DNA of 64,000 nucleotides from an uncultured Oscillospiraceae bacterium (GTDB taxonomy: Bacteria; Bacillota; Clostridia; Oscillospirales; Oscillospiraceae), in the NCBI GenBank assembly GCA_934591845.1, contig CAKTPO010000002.1, positions 1 to 64,000 on the forward strand, written 5' to 3'. Positions 1 through 6,882 of the stretch are shown piece after piece; position 1 is the stretch's first letter, and each line of letters begins with the position of its first letter. The notes under the pieces are model-generated. The model saw only the letters and a list, made by a program, of their open reading frames with translations, was not told where the DNA came from and did not search any database. The translations under genes were made by a program, and so were the position numbers.

Positions 1-224
1 TGACACGGTGAGCCAAAGGTGATGATATGGACGGGCGGGATCTCCCGCCCGTCCAGCTTTGTCACATCCCCCAAATGCGCCATATCGGGAAAGTGGCGCT
101 TCGTGATGGAGATAGGAGCTTTTTCAATCTCGCTTGCCCATACCGGCTCAATGCCGCAGCGCACCGCCGCCAGCGGGAACACGCCGATCCCATCGAACAG
201 GCTCCCCAGCCGGAGCGCCGTCAT
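1..224 (-). CDS. DNA (cytosine-5)-methyltransferase, N-terminal part (cut by window edge)
   Basis: Only the first 74 codons are in the window. They read as the N-terminus of a C5 cytosine methyltransferase: motif I (LGSLFDGIG) binds S-adenosylmethionine, an acidic residue follows in ASEIE, and the catalytic motif IV (FGSPC) ends exactly at the window edge, so the catalytic Cys is the last complete codon. The ATG follows the stop of the upstream gene by one base, so it is translationally coupled to it. This type of methyltransferase is common on integrative conjugative elements and phages, where it protects element DNA; that role is inferred. Motif I has Val in place of the usual second Gly (DGIGVF), a minor variation. 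The remainder of the protein cannot be assessed. Confidence 0.85.
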   Translation of the reverse strand, partial: MTALRLGSLFDGIGVFPLAAVRCGIEPVWASEIEKAPISITKRHFPDMAHLGDVTKLDGREIPPVHIITFGSPC

Positions 225-225
225 C

Positions 226-567
226 TTATCTGCGTCCCTGTCCCTTGACGGTCAATATGCCCTCAAGGGTGGTGGCGGTGATCCCGAGCCGCTGGGCAAC
301 GGCGATGTCGTTCTTCATGGCCTCGGTGACGGTATGACCGCACACCACCAGCACATGAGAACGGCGGAGCAGGTCGCGCCCCATGTCGATGCCGCTTTTA
401 TGCTCCTCGGGAACGGCGTCGTTCAGGAAAAGGGGCTGATAGAGCGTCGGGCAGATAGGCGAAAAGCCCGCCTCATACACCGTGCGGCAATACTGCGCCG
501 CCAGCTTCGTGTTTTCGTGATCGCTGCCGCACCATGCGGCGGTAATGTACGCAAGGGGTCGTTTCAT
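226..567 (-). CDS. DUF4406/DUF7768-type small protein
   Basis: A protein of 113 residues starting MKRPLAYITAAWCG. The start is set by GGAGG a few bases upstream; a longer reading frame extends 40 codons further up but has no ribosome binding site and runs through hairpins. The fold suggested by the sequence is the nucleoside 2-deoxyribosyltransferase-like Rossmann fold of DUF4406: an early beta strand with a substrate loop, a GIDMGRDLLRRSHVLVVCG segment typical of the family, and an alternating strand/helix pattern. Such genes are frequent on phages and conjugative elements. No activity is known for close relatives, and I do not assign one. It is the first gene of a tight pair with the methyltransferase. 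Confidence 0.7.
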   Translation of the reverse strand: MKRPLAYITAAWCGSDHENTKLAAQYCRTVYEAGFSPICPTLYQPLFLNDAVPEEHKSGIDMGRDLLRRSHVLVVCGHTVTEAMKNDIAVAQRLGITATTLEGILTVKGQGRR

Positions 568-616
568 TGTAAAATACCTCCGTTTTGTAATGTAGTAGTT
601 CAACCCAAACCCCACG

Positions 617-640
617 CCCTTTCCCATTCTTGGGAAAGGG
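617..640. repeat. Perfect 10-bp stem hairpin
   Basis: CCCTTTCCCA and TGGGAAAGGG face each other around TTCT. The hairpin lies in the 280-bp non-coding gap between the parB-like gene and the DUF4406-type gene, about 50 bp upstream of the latter. It has no T-run directly after it on either strand, so it is not an obvious terminator; it could be part of an element-specific site. Confidence 0.6.
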
Positions 641-701
641 GGCGGCTCTGGAGGATATACCCCCGCCGCTTGCCGGAGAAAAAGCATAGCCGGGACAGGC
701 G

Positions 702-746
702 GTCAAGGGCTGGCCGCCGAAAACGGCGGTGCGATGCACCCTTGAC
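702..746. repeat. Two-tier inverted repeat
   Basis: An outer arm pair GTCAAGGG/CCCTTGAC encloses an inner pair CCGCCG/CGGCGG with an AAAA loop. Together with the hairpin at 617-640 it fills a gene-free stretch inside the mobile element. Structured non-coding DNA of this kind can be an origin of transfer or a protein-binding site; nothing in the sequence decides this. Confidence 0.5.
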
Positions 747-821
747 AGCCCGCTCCCGGCCATGCTGGAATACAGGCGGCGACGGGGGATATAACCACAA
801 GAGCCATCCGGGGAAACGAAA

Positions 822-848
822 GACCTCGGGACAAAAAGTCCCAAGGTC
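822..848 (-). terminator. Terminator hairpin overlapping the parB-like stop codon
   Basis: Read on the minus strand, an 11-bp stem (one G-T pair) with a TTTTT loop overlaps the TGA stop of the ParB-like gene and is followed by CTTTCGTTT. The 22-bp core (823-844) recurs exactly, in inverted orientation, inside the same gene at 1819-1840. Confidence 0.55.
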
Positions 849-2313
849 ACTTTTCCAGATCCGTTTTCTTTTCGGGCTTGCCCAGCTCGGGCGGCTGCTT
901 GGCCTTCCAGTCATCCAGCAGAGAAATGATCTTGTCTTTCATTTCCCTCGGGGACTTGTCCTTGCCAAAATACTTTTCCAGTTCCGCACTATTGATGATC
1001 ACCTTGTCTACCTCCTTTTTCTCCTGCGACAGAATACCGTCGATCACATCGCCGTTGAGCTTGCCTTCCTTGTCCAGCTCCCGCATTTTCTGTGCCTGCG
1101 ACAGCGAGGGCGAGGACTGCTGCCCCTCGATAGATACGGCGATATATTTCTGATGCTTCGGACGGATGAATGAGATCTCTACCGCCGGGGTAAACGCCAG
1201 CTTTTTCTCGTCTACCATTTTCTGCAAATCCGGCACAAGCTCGGTCAGGCGGATATACCGCTGCACCTGCTTGTAGTTCATACCGTTGCGATCTCCCACG
1301 ACCTGCGTGGAGCGTTTTCCAGCATCCTTGTCCTCCTCGCCGGGGCGGCTGCCTTGGTGCTTGATGGCCTCCACCTGCATTTTGAGTGACTGCGCCTTTT
1401 CCGTGGGCAAAATACGCTCACGGTGACGGAGGTTGTCATCCGTCATGGCGAGGATGGCTTCATCGTCCGTCATGTTGCGGACAATACACGGCATATTCGC
1501 AAATCCGGCAAGCTCGCTTGCCCGCTGGCGGCGGTGGCCTGCGATGATCTCATAGCCGCCATCCTCACGGGGACGCACCAGCGCAGGCTGATTGACGCCC
1601 GCCGCCTTGACCGACTCCACAAGCCCCTGCATCTCCGCATCGTCCCGGACACCAAAGGGATGATTTTTGAACGGGTGCAGGTCAGACAGGTTGAGATAGA
1701 CGATCTCCTCTTTTTCGGCACGGGTGGCGTCACGGGGCGCAGACGGCTCCGGCGTGACCTCCGCACCAGCGGGAGCGCCGCCCTTATCCACGGCAGGCTT
1801 CTCCGGGGCGGGCTTGCTTTGGGACTTTTTGTCCCGAGGTTTGGGCGGCTTTGCCTTATCTGGAGCGGCCTTGCCATCCTTGGGCGGACGACCTCTGCTG
1901 GGCTTGGCAGCCTTGTCTTTTTCCGTGGGCGGCTTCTGCTTGACCGCCTTTTTCTCCTCCTTAGCCGCCTCGTCACGGGCGGCGGCAAAATTCAACACCT
2001 TGCCGGAATGTGCCGTGGCGGGGGTATCCTTGCCGGGAGCGAGCGGCTGCGCCTGCTCCTCTTCAACCTTGGGGGTATCGGGAGCGGCAGGCTCCTCCAC
2101 CTCAGTGCGGGTAACAGCGTCGGCGGGATCAGGCACAGCCTCGCCCATTTCAAAGAGCGCCGCCTGCCCCTCATGCTCCAGCATGACCGTCTCTGCGTCG
2201 GTCAGCGCAGGCTCGGGAGCGGGCGACTCCGGCACAGCGGCATTTTCCACCGCAGGAGTGGGTGCCTCGGCGGGCGGAGTTGCCTCGGGAATGTTTTTCT
2301 TATCATCTGCCAT
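847..2313 (-). CDS. ParB/Spo0J-like partition protein of the mobile element
   Basis: A 488-residue protein. Residues 1 to about 205 are a low-complexity Pro/Ala/Lys/Glu-rich arm with no recognisable fold. A ParB N-terminal (sulfiredoxin-like, CTP-binding) domain follows from about 208, with the arginine patch motif GHRRQRASELAG near 268, then a helix-turn-helix region around 335-385 (NYKQVQRYIRLTELVP) and a charged C-terminal tail. The start is chosen at MADDKK because GGAGG lies seven bases upstream; an in-frame ATG eight codons earlier overlaps that site. ParB-like proteins of this length are typical of integrative elements, not chromosomal Spo0J (about 290 residues). It probably acts in element maintenance or regulation. 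No parA is visible in the window. Confidence 0.85.
   Translation of the reverse strand: MADDKKNIPEATPPAEAPTPAVENAAVPESPAPEPALTDAETVMLEHEGQAALFEMGEAVPDPADAVTRTEVEEPAAPDTPKVEEEQAQPLAPGKDTPATAHSGKVLNFAAARDEAAKEEKKAVKQKPPTEKDKAAKPSRGRPPKDGKAAPDKAKPPKPRDKKSQSKPAPEKPAVDKGGAPAGAEVTPEPSAPRDATRAEKEEIVYLNLSDLHPFKNHPFGVRDDAEMQGLVESVKAAGVNQPALVRPREDGGYEIIAGHRRQRASELAGFANMPCIVRNMTDDEAILAMTDDNLRHRERILPTEKAQSLKMQVEAIKHQGSRPGEEDKDAGKRSTQVVGDRNGMNYKQVQRYIRLTELVPDLQKMVDEKKLAFTPAVEISFIRPKHQKYIAVSIEGQQSSPSLSQAQKMRELDKEGKLNGDVIDGILSQEKKEVDKVIINSAELEKYFGKDKSPREMKDKIISLLDDWKAKQPPELGKPEKKTDLEK
1819..1840. repeat. Inverted 22-bp copy of the parB-like terminator core
   Basis: Exact reverse complement of 823-844, here coding for PRDKKSQ inside the low-complexity arm. 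The core is itself a palindrome, GGGAC-5 nt-GTCCC. It may be a coincidence favoured by codon use, or a binding site present in two copies. Confidence 0.6.
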
Positions 2314-2338
2314 TTGTAAACCTCCTTTTCGTGGCATG

Positions 2339-2362
2339 AAAAAAGCCAGTCCGCAGACTGGC
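2339..2362 (-). terminator. Intrinsic terminator just upstream of the parB-like gene
   Basis: On the minus strand GCCAGTC-TGCG-GACTGGC is followed directly by TTTTTT. It ends about 15 bp before the ribosome binding site of the ParB-like gene, and the only gene beyond it is on the other strand. It therefore looks like a leader terminator (attenuator) for the parB-like transcript. Confidence 0.65.
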
Positions 2363-2402
2363 AGGGTGGAAGTGACCTCCCTTCGTGGTTTTATATATGA
2401 AA

Positions 2403-2431
2403 ACGCCGCCCGTTGTCCTGTTGGGTGGCGA
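2403..2431. repeat. 29-nt direct repeat, left copy
   Basis: Matches 3231-3259 at 28 of 29 positions (T for C at one site). The unit is a GC-rich hairpin (CGCCGCCC facing GGG(T/C)GGCG). The two copies bracket the AT-rich gene at 2508-3164. Confidence 0.8.
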
Positions 2432-2507
2432 ATTATAAATTTTTAACTGGAATTAGTCACTCTTATTTGGTAGAATATCTACAATGAAAGTATATAGAGG
2501 TATATTG

Positions 2508-3164
2508 ATGAAAAAAAGCAGCATGATACTCTTAGGTTATGGATTAGGCTATATTATTATTTCGATTTTAGTAGCTACTAACTTTATATCATTATCTTCA
2601 AAAGACATATTACCTTTAAGCGTTGCATCTTTGATTTTTTCTCTGGCAGAATTTTGGAATGTTGGAGTGAGATTGATCATTCTTTCAATTCGACAATTAG
2701 CTTTTCGCTTTTTCGCTATGATGGCTTTCACACGATTTAAAAAATTCAAAACATATGTAGAAAAGGCTTACTTAAAGAAATCGCAGAAAAATAACATGCG
2801 ATTCAACTTTGAACTGTACTTTTACTGGTACAATAAATGTATTGCCAATCACTTTTCTCGAACTCTGCGTAGGCAGTTTGAAAACCTACAAAAAACAAGC
2901 TCTATTTCTTTAATGCTTAATGTTGCTGCTCCCACAGCGTTAGTAGTTCTGTTAGCCATTATGCCGTACAATATTATTCAAACCTCAGAGTCTTTCAATA
3001 GTGCAATTTCCTTAGTACCCCTTGGCCTTATGTTTATCAATGTGTTCTTTGAATCGGAGTTTGCAACCATAAACGAGGAGTTCCTTGATAAGGTTGATTT
3101 CGAAACAAAGCGCCTCAAAGATGAAACTGATGACTTTAAAAAATTGATGACTTACTCAAAGTAG
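2508..3164 (+). CDS. AT-rich membrane protein of unknown function
   Basis: A 218-residue protein I do not recognise. Two hydrophobic segments lie in the N-terminal third (about 5-25 and 30-60) and two more around 135-160 and 167-187; a basic, aromatic stretch between them (about 70-125) should lie in the cytoplasm, and the tail is charged. The ATG at 2508 is preceded by AGAGG at good spacing, whereas the ATG at 2484 has no ribosome binding site. Base composition is far more AT-rich than anything else in the window, and codon use (AAA, ATT, TTA) differs sharply, so it is a foreign insertion. It sits alone between two direct hairpin repeats, in opposite orientation to the rest of the element. 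A defence or immunity role is possible for such cargo, but nothing supports it directly. Confidence 0.75.
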   Translation: MKKSSMILLGYGLGYIIISILVATNFISLSSKDILPLSVASLIFSLAEFWNVGVRLIILSIRQLAFRFFAMMAFTRFKKFKTYVEKAYLKKSQKNNMRFNFELYFYWYNKCIANHFSRTLRRQFENLQKTSSISLMLNVAAPTALVVLLAIMPYNIIQTSESFNSAISLVPLGLMFINVFFESEFATINEEFLDKVDFETKRLKDETDDFKKLMTYSK

Positions 3165-3230
3165 TATGTAACTGTTCTAAAAGGAAGTGTGATTAAATCG
3201 TTAATCATACTCTCGCCGCAATTTATGTGA

Positions 3231-3259
3231 AACGCCGCCCGTTGTCCTGTTGGGCGGCG
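3231..3259. repeat. 29-nt direct repeat, right copy
   Basis: Second copy of the unit at 2403-2431. Here the hairpin is perfect with 10-bp arms (AACGCCGCCC and GGGCGGCGTT) and it directly follows the AT-rich gene, so it may also act as its terminator. Confidence 0.8.
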
Positions 3260-3363
3260 TTGTTCTCGTCATTTTGAATTTTTAGAATAAAAACCTCTTG
3301 CCGACTGCCAGAAAACCGTTGATATATCTGCGTTTTCTGAAATCCTATAATTACACTCCGACC

Positions 3364-3401
3364 AAAAAAAGAACACCACCGTTGGGTGGTGTTCTTTTTT
3401 T
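3364..3401. terminator. Perfect bidirectional terminator
   Basis: A 17-bp perfect stem starting with seven A and ending with seven T around a GTTG loop; it works on either strand. It separates the mobile-element genes from the palindromic junction region. Confidence 0.9.
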
Positions 3402-3408
3402 GCCTGTT

Positions 3409-3523
3409 ACTGGATTCGAACCCATCTAAATGCCAAATGCCGGTGGCATTTGGCAGCAACCAGTTCAAAACTTAATTGCAACCATATGGCTTTGCCACAG
3501 CAAAGCCAGCCATCGAATCCAGT
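3409..3523. repeat. Palindromic junction region, candidate element end
   Basis: An outer 11-bp inverted repeat (ACTGGATTCGA at 3409-3419 and TCGAATCCAGT at 3513-3523) encloses two hairpins: an 11-bp perfect stem at 3431-3455 and an 8-bp stem at 3487-3508. A 14-nt word GCAACCAGTTCAAA occurs at about 3456 and again at about 3549. On the minus strand GGGTTCGAATCC resembles a tRNA T-arm, but no complete tRNA can be folded. The position, between element genes and the chromosomal ribosomal block, suggests an attachment or recombination site. Confidence 0.45.
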
Positions 3524-3585
3524 CACTCGACCCAAGGGTATCACGAGGCAACCAGTTCAAATTAAACAGCTCTACAGACAAAGAT

Positions 3586-3629
3586 AAACCCTGAGACACT
3601 CCGAGGATAATGGAGTGTCTCAGGGGTTT
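3586..3629. terminator. Terminator-like hairpin
   Basis: CCCTGAGACACTCC faces GGAGTGTCTCAGGG with a 9-nt loop, flanked by AAA on one side and TTTTATTT on the other. It lies just downstream of the minus-strand membrane gene ending at 3652 and can terminate it. Confidence 0.8.
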
Positions 3630-3651
3630 TATTTATATATGGGATGCACCG

Positions 3652-4536
3652 TTACAGCGCATGTCCCAACAGATACCAGATGATGAGAAATCCCGGAAGC
3701 AGCGGCAGATAGGCCGGGAGGGCAGAGGGTCCTATATGGATGACCAGGAAATCAAAATAGTCCATGGCATAGAACACTCCGCAAATCAAGGCTGTGGACA
3801 GCACGGACTTGCTCACCTGACGGCCAATGAGACTGGAAAAGAAGAAAGTGTAGATGCCGCCCACAATGGGATTGACCACCGTCAGGAATACGCCCAAAAC
3901 CACTTTGAAGACCCCCACCAGCAGGAAGCACAGCAGCACCACCAGCAGCACCGCCGGAGCGTGGTAGACAAGGGACGAGGGCAGGTATTTTGCAATGGCC
4001 CAGTTGGCGGCCACATGGAGTCCCATGGCCAGGATCACGCTTAAAAACCGGGAAAGGAACCAGGTAATGGGGTTATCCCCCTCCGGCAGCACCGCATCCA
4101 CCAGATTCACCACAAAGGACAGCAGAATCAGAGAAAGGATCTGCGTGCAAAGGGTTTCAAAAGCCGTGCCGTGGAAAGGCAGCACAAAGAGATAATCCTG
4201 CACAAAGGTCACAAATGGCAGGGGGGAGAGCAGGTCAGACAGTCCGGCAGGCTGAAAGGCATAAACCACCACCGTCAGCACATACACTACCAGGATGCCG
4301 GCGGCAGAGGACATGGCATGGTTGATGTCAGACTTTTTGCCGAAGAGCAGCTTGAACACCACGCCCAGACCCACCAGGGCGGCAACAAACACCACGATGA
4401 ATTTGAGGGAGGCCCCAATGTCGAAATTGGTGGCAAGTCCCGAGGCGGCGGCTTTCATCAGTTCTCCCAGGTCCTCCGGCAGCAGTTCCTTTACAGAGGA
4501 AAGGGTAGAGAGAATGCGGTCAATATCCAGTTCCAT
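3652..4536 (-). CDS. Polytopic membrane protein, unknown family
   Basis: A 294-residue protein with about seven or eight hydrophobic segments after an amphipathic N-terminal part (residues 1-40, ending near LKFIVVFVAALVGLG). I do not recognise the family. The start MELDIDR is chosen because AAAGGA lies seven bases upstream; two earlier in-frame ATGs have none. It is downstream of rplL on the same strand, the place where rpoB is found in most Firmicutes, but is separated from rplL by a terminator. Codon use matches the chromosome, so it is probably the first host gene next to the mobile element. Confidence 0.75.
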   Translation of the reverse strand: MELDIDRILSTLSSVKELLPEDLGELMKAAASGLATNFDIGASLKFIVVFVAALVGLGVVFKLLFGKKSDINHAMSSAAGILVVYVLTVVVYAFQPAGLSDLLSPLPFVTFVQDYLFVLPFHGTAFETLCTQILSLILLSFVVNLVDAVLPEGDNPITWFLSRFLSVILAMGLHVAANWAIAKYLPSSLVYHAPAVLLVVLLCFLLVGVFKVVLGVFLTVVNPIVGGIYTFFFSSLIGRQVSKSVLSTALICGVFYAMDYFDFLVIHIGPSALPAYLPLLPGFLIIWYLLGHAL

Positions 4537-4614
4537 AGGGATTCCTTTCATGTTCGTTTCAGATATTCTGCCCAAAAAGGGCAGACCGGAAACGGGAAAT
4601 AAAAAACGTGGAAT

Positions 4615-4643
4615 GAAAAAACCTCCGCCGAAAACGGCGGAGG
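4615..4643 (-). terminator. rplL terminator
   Basis: CCTCCGCC and GGCGGAGG around GTTTTC, followed on the minus strand by TTTTTT, directly after the rplL stop. A second small hairpin (TCTGCCC/GGGCAGA) follows at 4567-4585. Confidence 0.9.
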
Positions 4644-4665
4644 TGAATAGCCTTTTCGAGATAAA

Positions 4666-5040
4666 TTACTTGATCTCGGCCTCGGCGCCAGCTTCCTTCA
4701 GCTCGGCAACCAGCTTCTCGGCATCTTCCTTGGAGATGGCTTCCTTCAGGGTCTTGGGGCAGTTGTCAACCAGATCCTTGGCGTCCTTCAGGCCCAGGCC
4801 GGTAGCGGCACGGACAACCTTGATAACGCCCAGCTTGGAAGCGCCAGCGCTCTTCAGGATAACGTCGAACTCGGTCTTCTCCTCAACCTCAGCAGCAGCG
4901 CCAGCAGCGGGAGCGGCAACAGCGGCAGCAGCGGCGGAAACGCCGAAAACATCCTCCAGGGTGTGAACCAGCTCGGACAGCTCCAGAACGGTCAGGCCCT
5001 TAACTTCCTCAACGAGAGCAGTGATCTTTTCACTAGCCAT
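4666..5040 (-). CDS. rplL: Ribosomal protein L7/L12
   Basis: 124 residues, the usual length. The N-terminal dimerisation helices ([21 protein letters not shown]) are followed by an Ala/Gly/Pro hinge at about 36-52 and the C-terminal factor-binding domain ([29 protein letters not shown]). It forms the stalk of the 50S subunit with L10 and recruits EF-Tu and EF-G. AGGAGG lies eight bases before the ATG. It is 49 bp downstream of rplJ and shares its promoter and L10 leader. A strong terminator follows, so it is not co-transcribed with an rpoB gene here. Confidence 0.97.
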   Translation of the reverse strand: MASEKITALVEEVKGLTVLELSELVHTLEDVFGVSAAAAAVAAPAAGAAAEVEEKTEFDVILKSAGASKLGVIKVVRAATGLGLKDAKDLVDNCPKTLKEAISKEDAEKLVAELKEAGAEAEIK

Positions 5041-5089
5041 TGTAATATCCTCCTAAAATGTAGATTAGATTGTGTGTTGGATTACGAAC

Positions 5090-5611
5090 TTAGGCTTCTG
5101 CGGTAGCAGGAGCGCCGCCTTCCTTCTGCTCCCGGATCTGGTCCAGGACGAAAGCCAGGCTGGAGATGGGGGCCAGGAAGGTACCCAGAACAGAAGCAAC
5201 CAGGGCGTTCTTGCTGGGCAGTTCACCGAAGCCATTGAGCTGCTCGGCAGTCAGGACAGAGCCTTCTACGACGCCGCCCTTAATGGACAGGGTGTTCTTG
5301 TTCTTTTTGGCAAACTCGCATACGATACGAGCAGGGGCGATGGGGTCGCCGGTGGTGGAAGCCATAGCGGTAGTACCGTTCAGAACCTCGGCAAAATCGT
5401 AGCCAGCATCCTTGGCAGCGAAATTGGTCAGGGTATTCTTGACAACGGAGTACTCAACACCAGCTTCACGGAACTGCTTACGCAGCTCGGTATCCTGAGC
5501 AACGTTGATACCCTTGTAGTCAACAAAGACAACGGAAGTAGCTTCCTTCATCTTGCCGGTCAGGGCGGCGACAACGGCCTTCTTGCTCTCAAGAACCTTA
5601 GCGTTGGGCAT
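5090..5611 (-). CDS. rplJ: Ribosomal protein L10
   Basis: 173 residues. The start MPNAKVLESK follows GGAGG; a start three codons upstream lacks spacing. The N-terminal globular domain carries the L10 signature (FVDYKGINVAQDTELRKQFREAG) and the C-terminal helix that binds L7/L12 dimers ends the protein. L10 with L12 represses its own mRNA by binding the leader described upstream. The usual order rplK-rplA-rplJ-rplL is interrupted: rplA lies 2.1 kb away beyond an inserted regulator module, and rplJ has its own promoter. Confidence 0.97.
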   Translation of the reverse strand: MPNAKVLESKKAVVAALTGKMKEATSVVFVDYKGINVAQDTELRKQFREAGVEYSVVKNTLTNFAAKDAGYDFAEVLNGTTAMASTTGDPIAPARIVCEFAKKNKNTLSIKGGVVEGSVLTAEQLNGFGELPSKNALVASVLGTFLAPISSLAFVLDQIREQKEGGAPATAEA

Positions 5612-5732
5612 AATTTTCACCTCCGAAAAAATAAAAATATCTTCCTGCCAAAGAGCAGAAAGATACGAAGAATCAAAAACTATTCAACGCACCTCGGCAG
5701 GATTTAGGTTAGTACCTGCTGTCTTTGGCAAC
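5612..5732 (-). promoter_or_regulatory. L10 leader (rplJL autoregulation)
   Basis: The 120-nt 5' untranslated region of rplJ folds into the known L10-leader pattern: GCAGGT and ATCCTGC arms, a CGAGG bulge next to the helix as in the kink-turn site bound by the L10-L12 complex, and a hairpin formed by TCTTTCTGC and GCAGGAAGA just before the ribosome binding site. Family membership is inferred from motif and position. Confidence 0.75.
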
Positions 5733-5738
5733 TTCTGC

Positions 5739-5767
5739 ATTATAGCATGGGGTATTCTCTTTGTCAA
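5739..5767 (-). promoter_or_regulatory. Promoter of rplJL
   Basis: TTGACA and TATAAT separated by exactly 17 bp, with TGC just before the -10 box. Confidence 0.9.
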
Positions 5768-5780
5768 GCATTATTTTAAG

Positions 5781-5813
5781 AAAATTTCCCGGAAAGTTTG
5801 AGCTTTCCGGGAA
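5781..5813 (-). terminator. Terminator of the lipoprotein gene
   Basis: TTCCCGGAAAG and CTTTCCGGGAA with a short loop, followed by TTTT on the minus strand, just after the stop at 5822. Confidence 0.75.
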
Positions 5814-5821
5814 TGGAGCAT

Positions 5822-6739
5822 TTATTTGGTTTCGGCAATGGTAAAGGGAACGGCGTACTGCTGGTGGTCATGGTAATTCTTCATCAGGGCTGGAACGTCC
5901 GCAGGGTCATAGACTTCCCGGAGACGGGCCACAAACATATATTCTCCCGGGGCCAGGGTTGGTTCCCAGCTGGCTGTAAACTCGCCGCTGCCCTCCATGG
6001 TAATGGGAATATCCTGACGCATCCGCCAGGTGCCGTCTACGATCTGGCTGCCCTCCCAGGCAAATACATAGTAGTCTTCCACGGAAAGAGTACCAAACTG
6101 CATTCCGCCGCTCTGGATCGTTTCTACGGTCAGCCCCTTGGGGGTCGCTTCCGTGATGGTCAGTGTAACGCCCCAGTCCTCCCGGTCCAGATCCAGTCCC
6201 TCGTCATCGGTGGGAATGGGCAGGGTGGGAACAAAATTGGGGGAGAGCAGGGCATACTCCCACAGCTCATAGCTGTTGCCGTCGGGGGTTTCGTAGATAC
6301 AGTGGATGTAATTGAGCTTGAAGTCCGGATATACATAGGTAAACCGTGTCAGCCCGTTGCGTGTCTCGTATTTTTCGGTACAAATTTTTGCCCGTGCATC
6401 GATCTGGGCATAGGCAACCAGTTCTTCCGGTGTCACTTTGCCCTCTTTCAGAGCATCTTCCAGGGGGTAATAAACCCCATCCACCTGGATTTGAACGTTC
6501 TGGAGGCCCTCTAAGTCAAAATCGCAGGGATAGTTCAGACTCCATTCTTTTAAGTCAATGGAGGATTGATTGTCACCGATGTCAAAGGTAATATCCAGCC
6601 GTTGCTTCGGTTTCTGCGCCACACTGGCCGGGGCAACAGCAGCGGTTTCCGTTGGCATTTCCTTTGCTCCGCATCCATAAAGGCACAAAAGAAACACAAG
6701 CATCAGGCAGAGAACAACAGGCGTAAAAGGATGTTTCAT
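5822..6739 (-). CDS. Lipoprotein with C-terminal Ig-like domain
   Basis: 305 residues. A lipoprotein signal peptide (MKHPF, hydrophobic core, LYGC lipobox with Cys at 23) is followed by an Ala/Thr/Pro linker, a middle domain rich in aromatic beta strands, and a C-terminal beta-sandwich (from about 195; WGVTLTITEATPKGLTVE, then EYMFVARL) of the bacterial Ig-like type. The start is set by GGAGG eight bases upstream. The protein should be anchored outside the membrane. It is transcribed divergently from the padR gene, with promoters facing away from each other in a 143-bp gap, so it is a likely PadR target. Its function is unknown. Confidence 0.8.
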   Translation of the reverse strand: MKHPFTPVVLCLMLVFLLCLYGCGAKEMPTETAAVAPASVAQKPKQRLDITFDIGDNQSSIDLKEWSLNYPCDFDLEGLQNVQIQVDGVYYPLEDALKEGKVTPEELVAYAQIDARAKICTEKYETRNGLTRFTYVYPDFKLNYIHCIYETPDGNSYELWEYALLSPNFVPTLPIPTDDEGLDLDREDWGVTLTITEATPKGLTVETIQSGGMQFGTLSVEDYYVFAWEGSQIVDGTWRMRQDIPITMEGSGEFTASWEPTLAPGEYMFVARLREVYDPADVPALMKNYHDHQQYAVPFTIAETK

Positions 6740-6783
6740 AGCGTTATACCTCCAAAACAGCGTTTTTGTCGAATGACAACCTG

Positions 6784-6812
6784 AATATACCATAACAAAA
6801 AGCAGATGTCAA
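6784..6812 (-). promoter_or_regulatory. Promoter of the lipoprotein gene
   Basis: TTGACA, 17-bp spacer, TATATT, with TGG before the -10. Confidence 0.8.
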
Positions 6813-6835
6813 CCAATATTTTTGTTACAAAGGTA

Positions 6836-6863
6836 TTGAGAAAAATAATATATACGTTATAAT
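6836..6863 (+). promoter_or_regulatory. Promoter of padR
   Basis: TTGAGA, 16-bp spacer, TATAAT. The spacer and -10 (AATAATATATACGTTATAAT) contain an AT-rich imperfect palindrome suitable as a PadR operator, which would give autoregulation. Confidence 0.7.
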
Positions 6864-6882
6864 AAAACAAAGGAGTGAAGGT

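Noticed and set aside
19..1173. 384-residue plus-strand frame opposite the methyltransferase and parB-like genes
   Set aside because: It is the antisense shadow of minus-strand genes with clear domains, has no ribosome binding site and its composition is not protein-like.
3409..3430. tRNA gene on the minus strand
   Set aside because: Only a T-arm-like segment with one mismatched pair is present; no acceptor, D or anticodon arms can be folded nearby.
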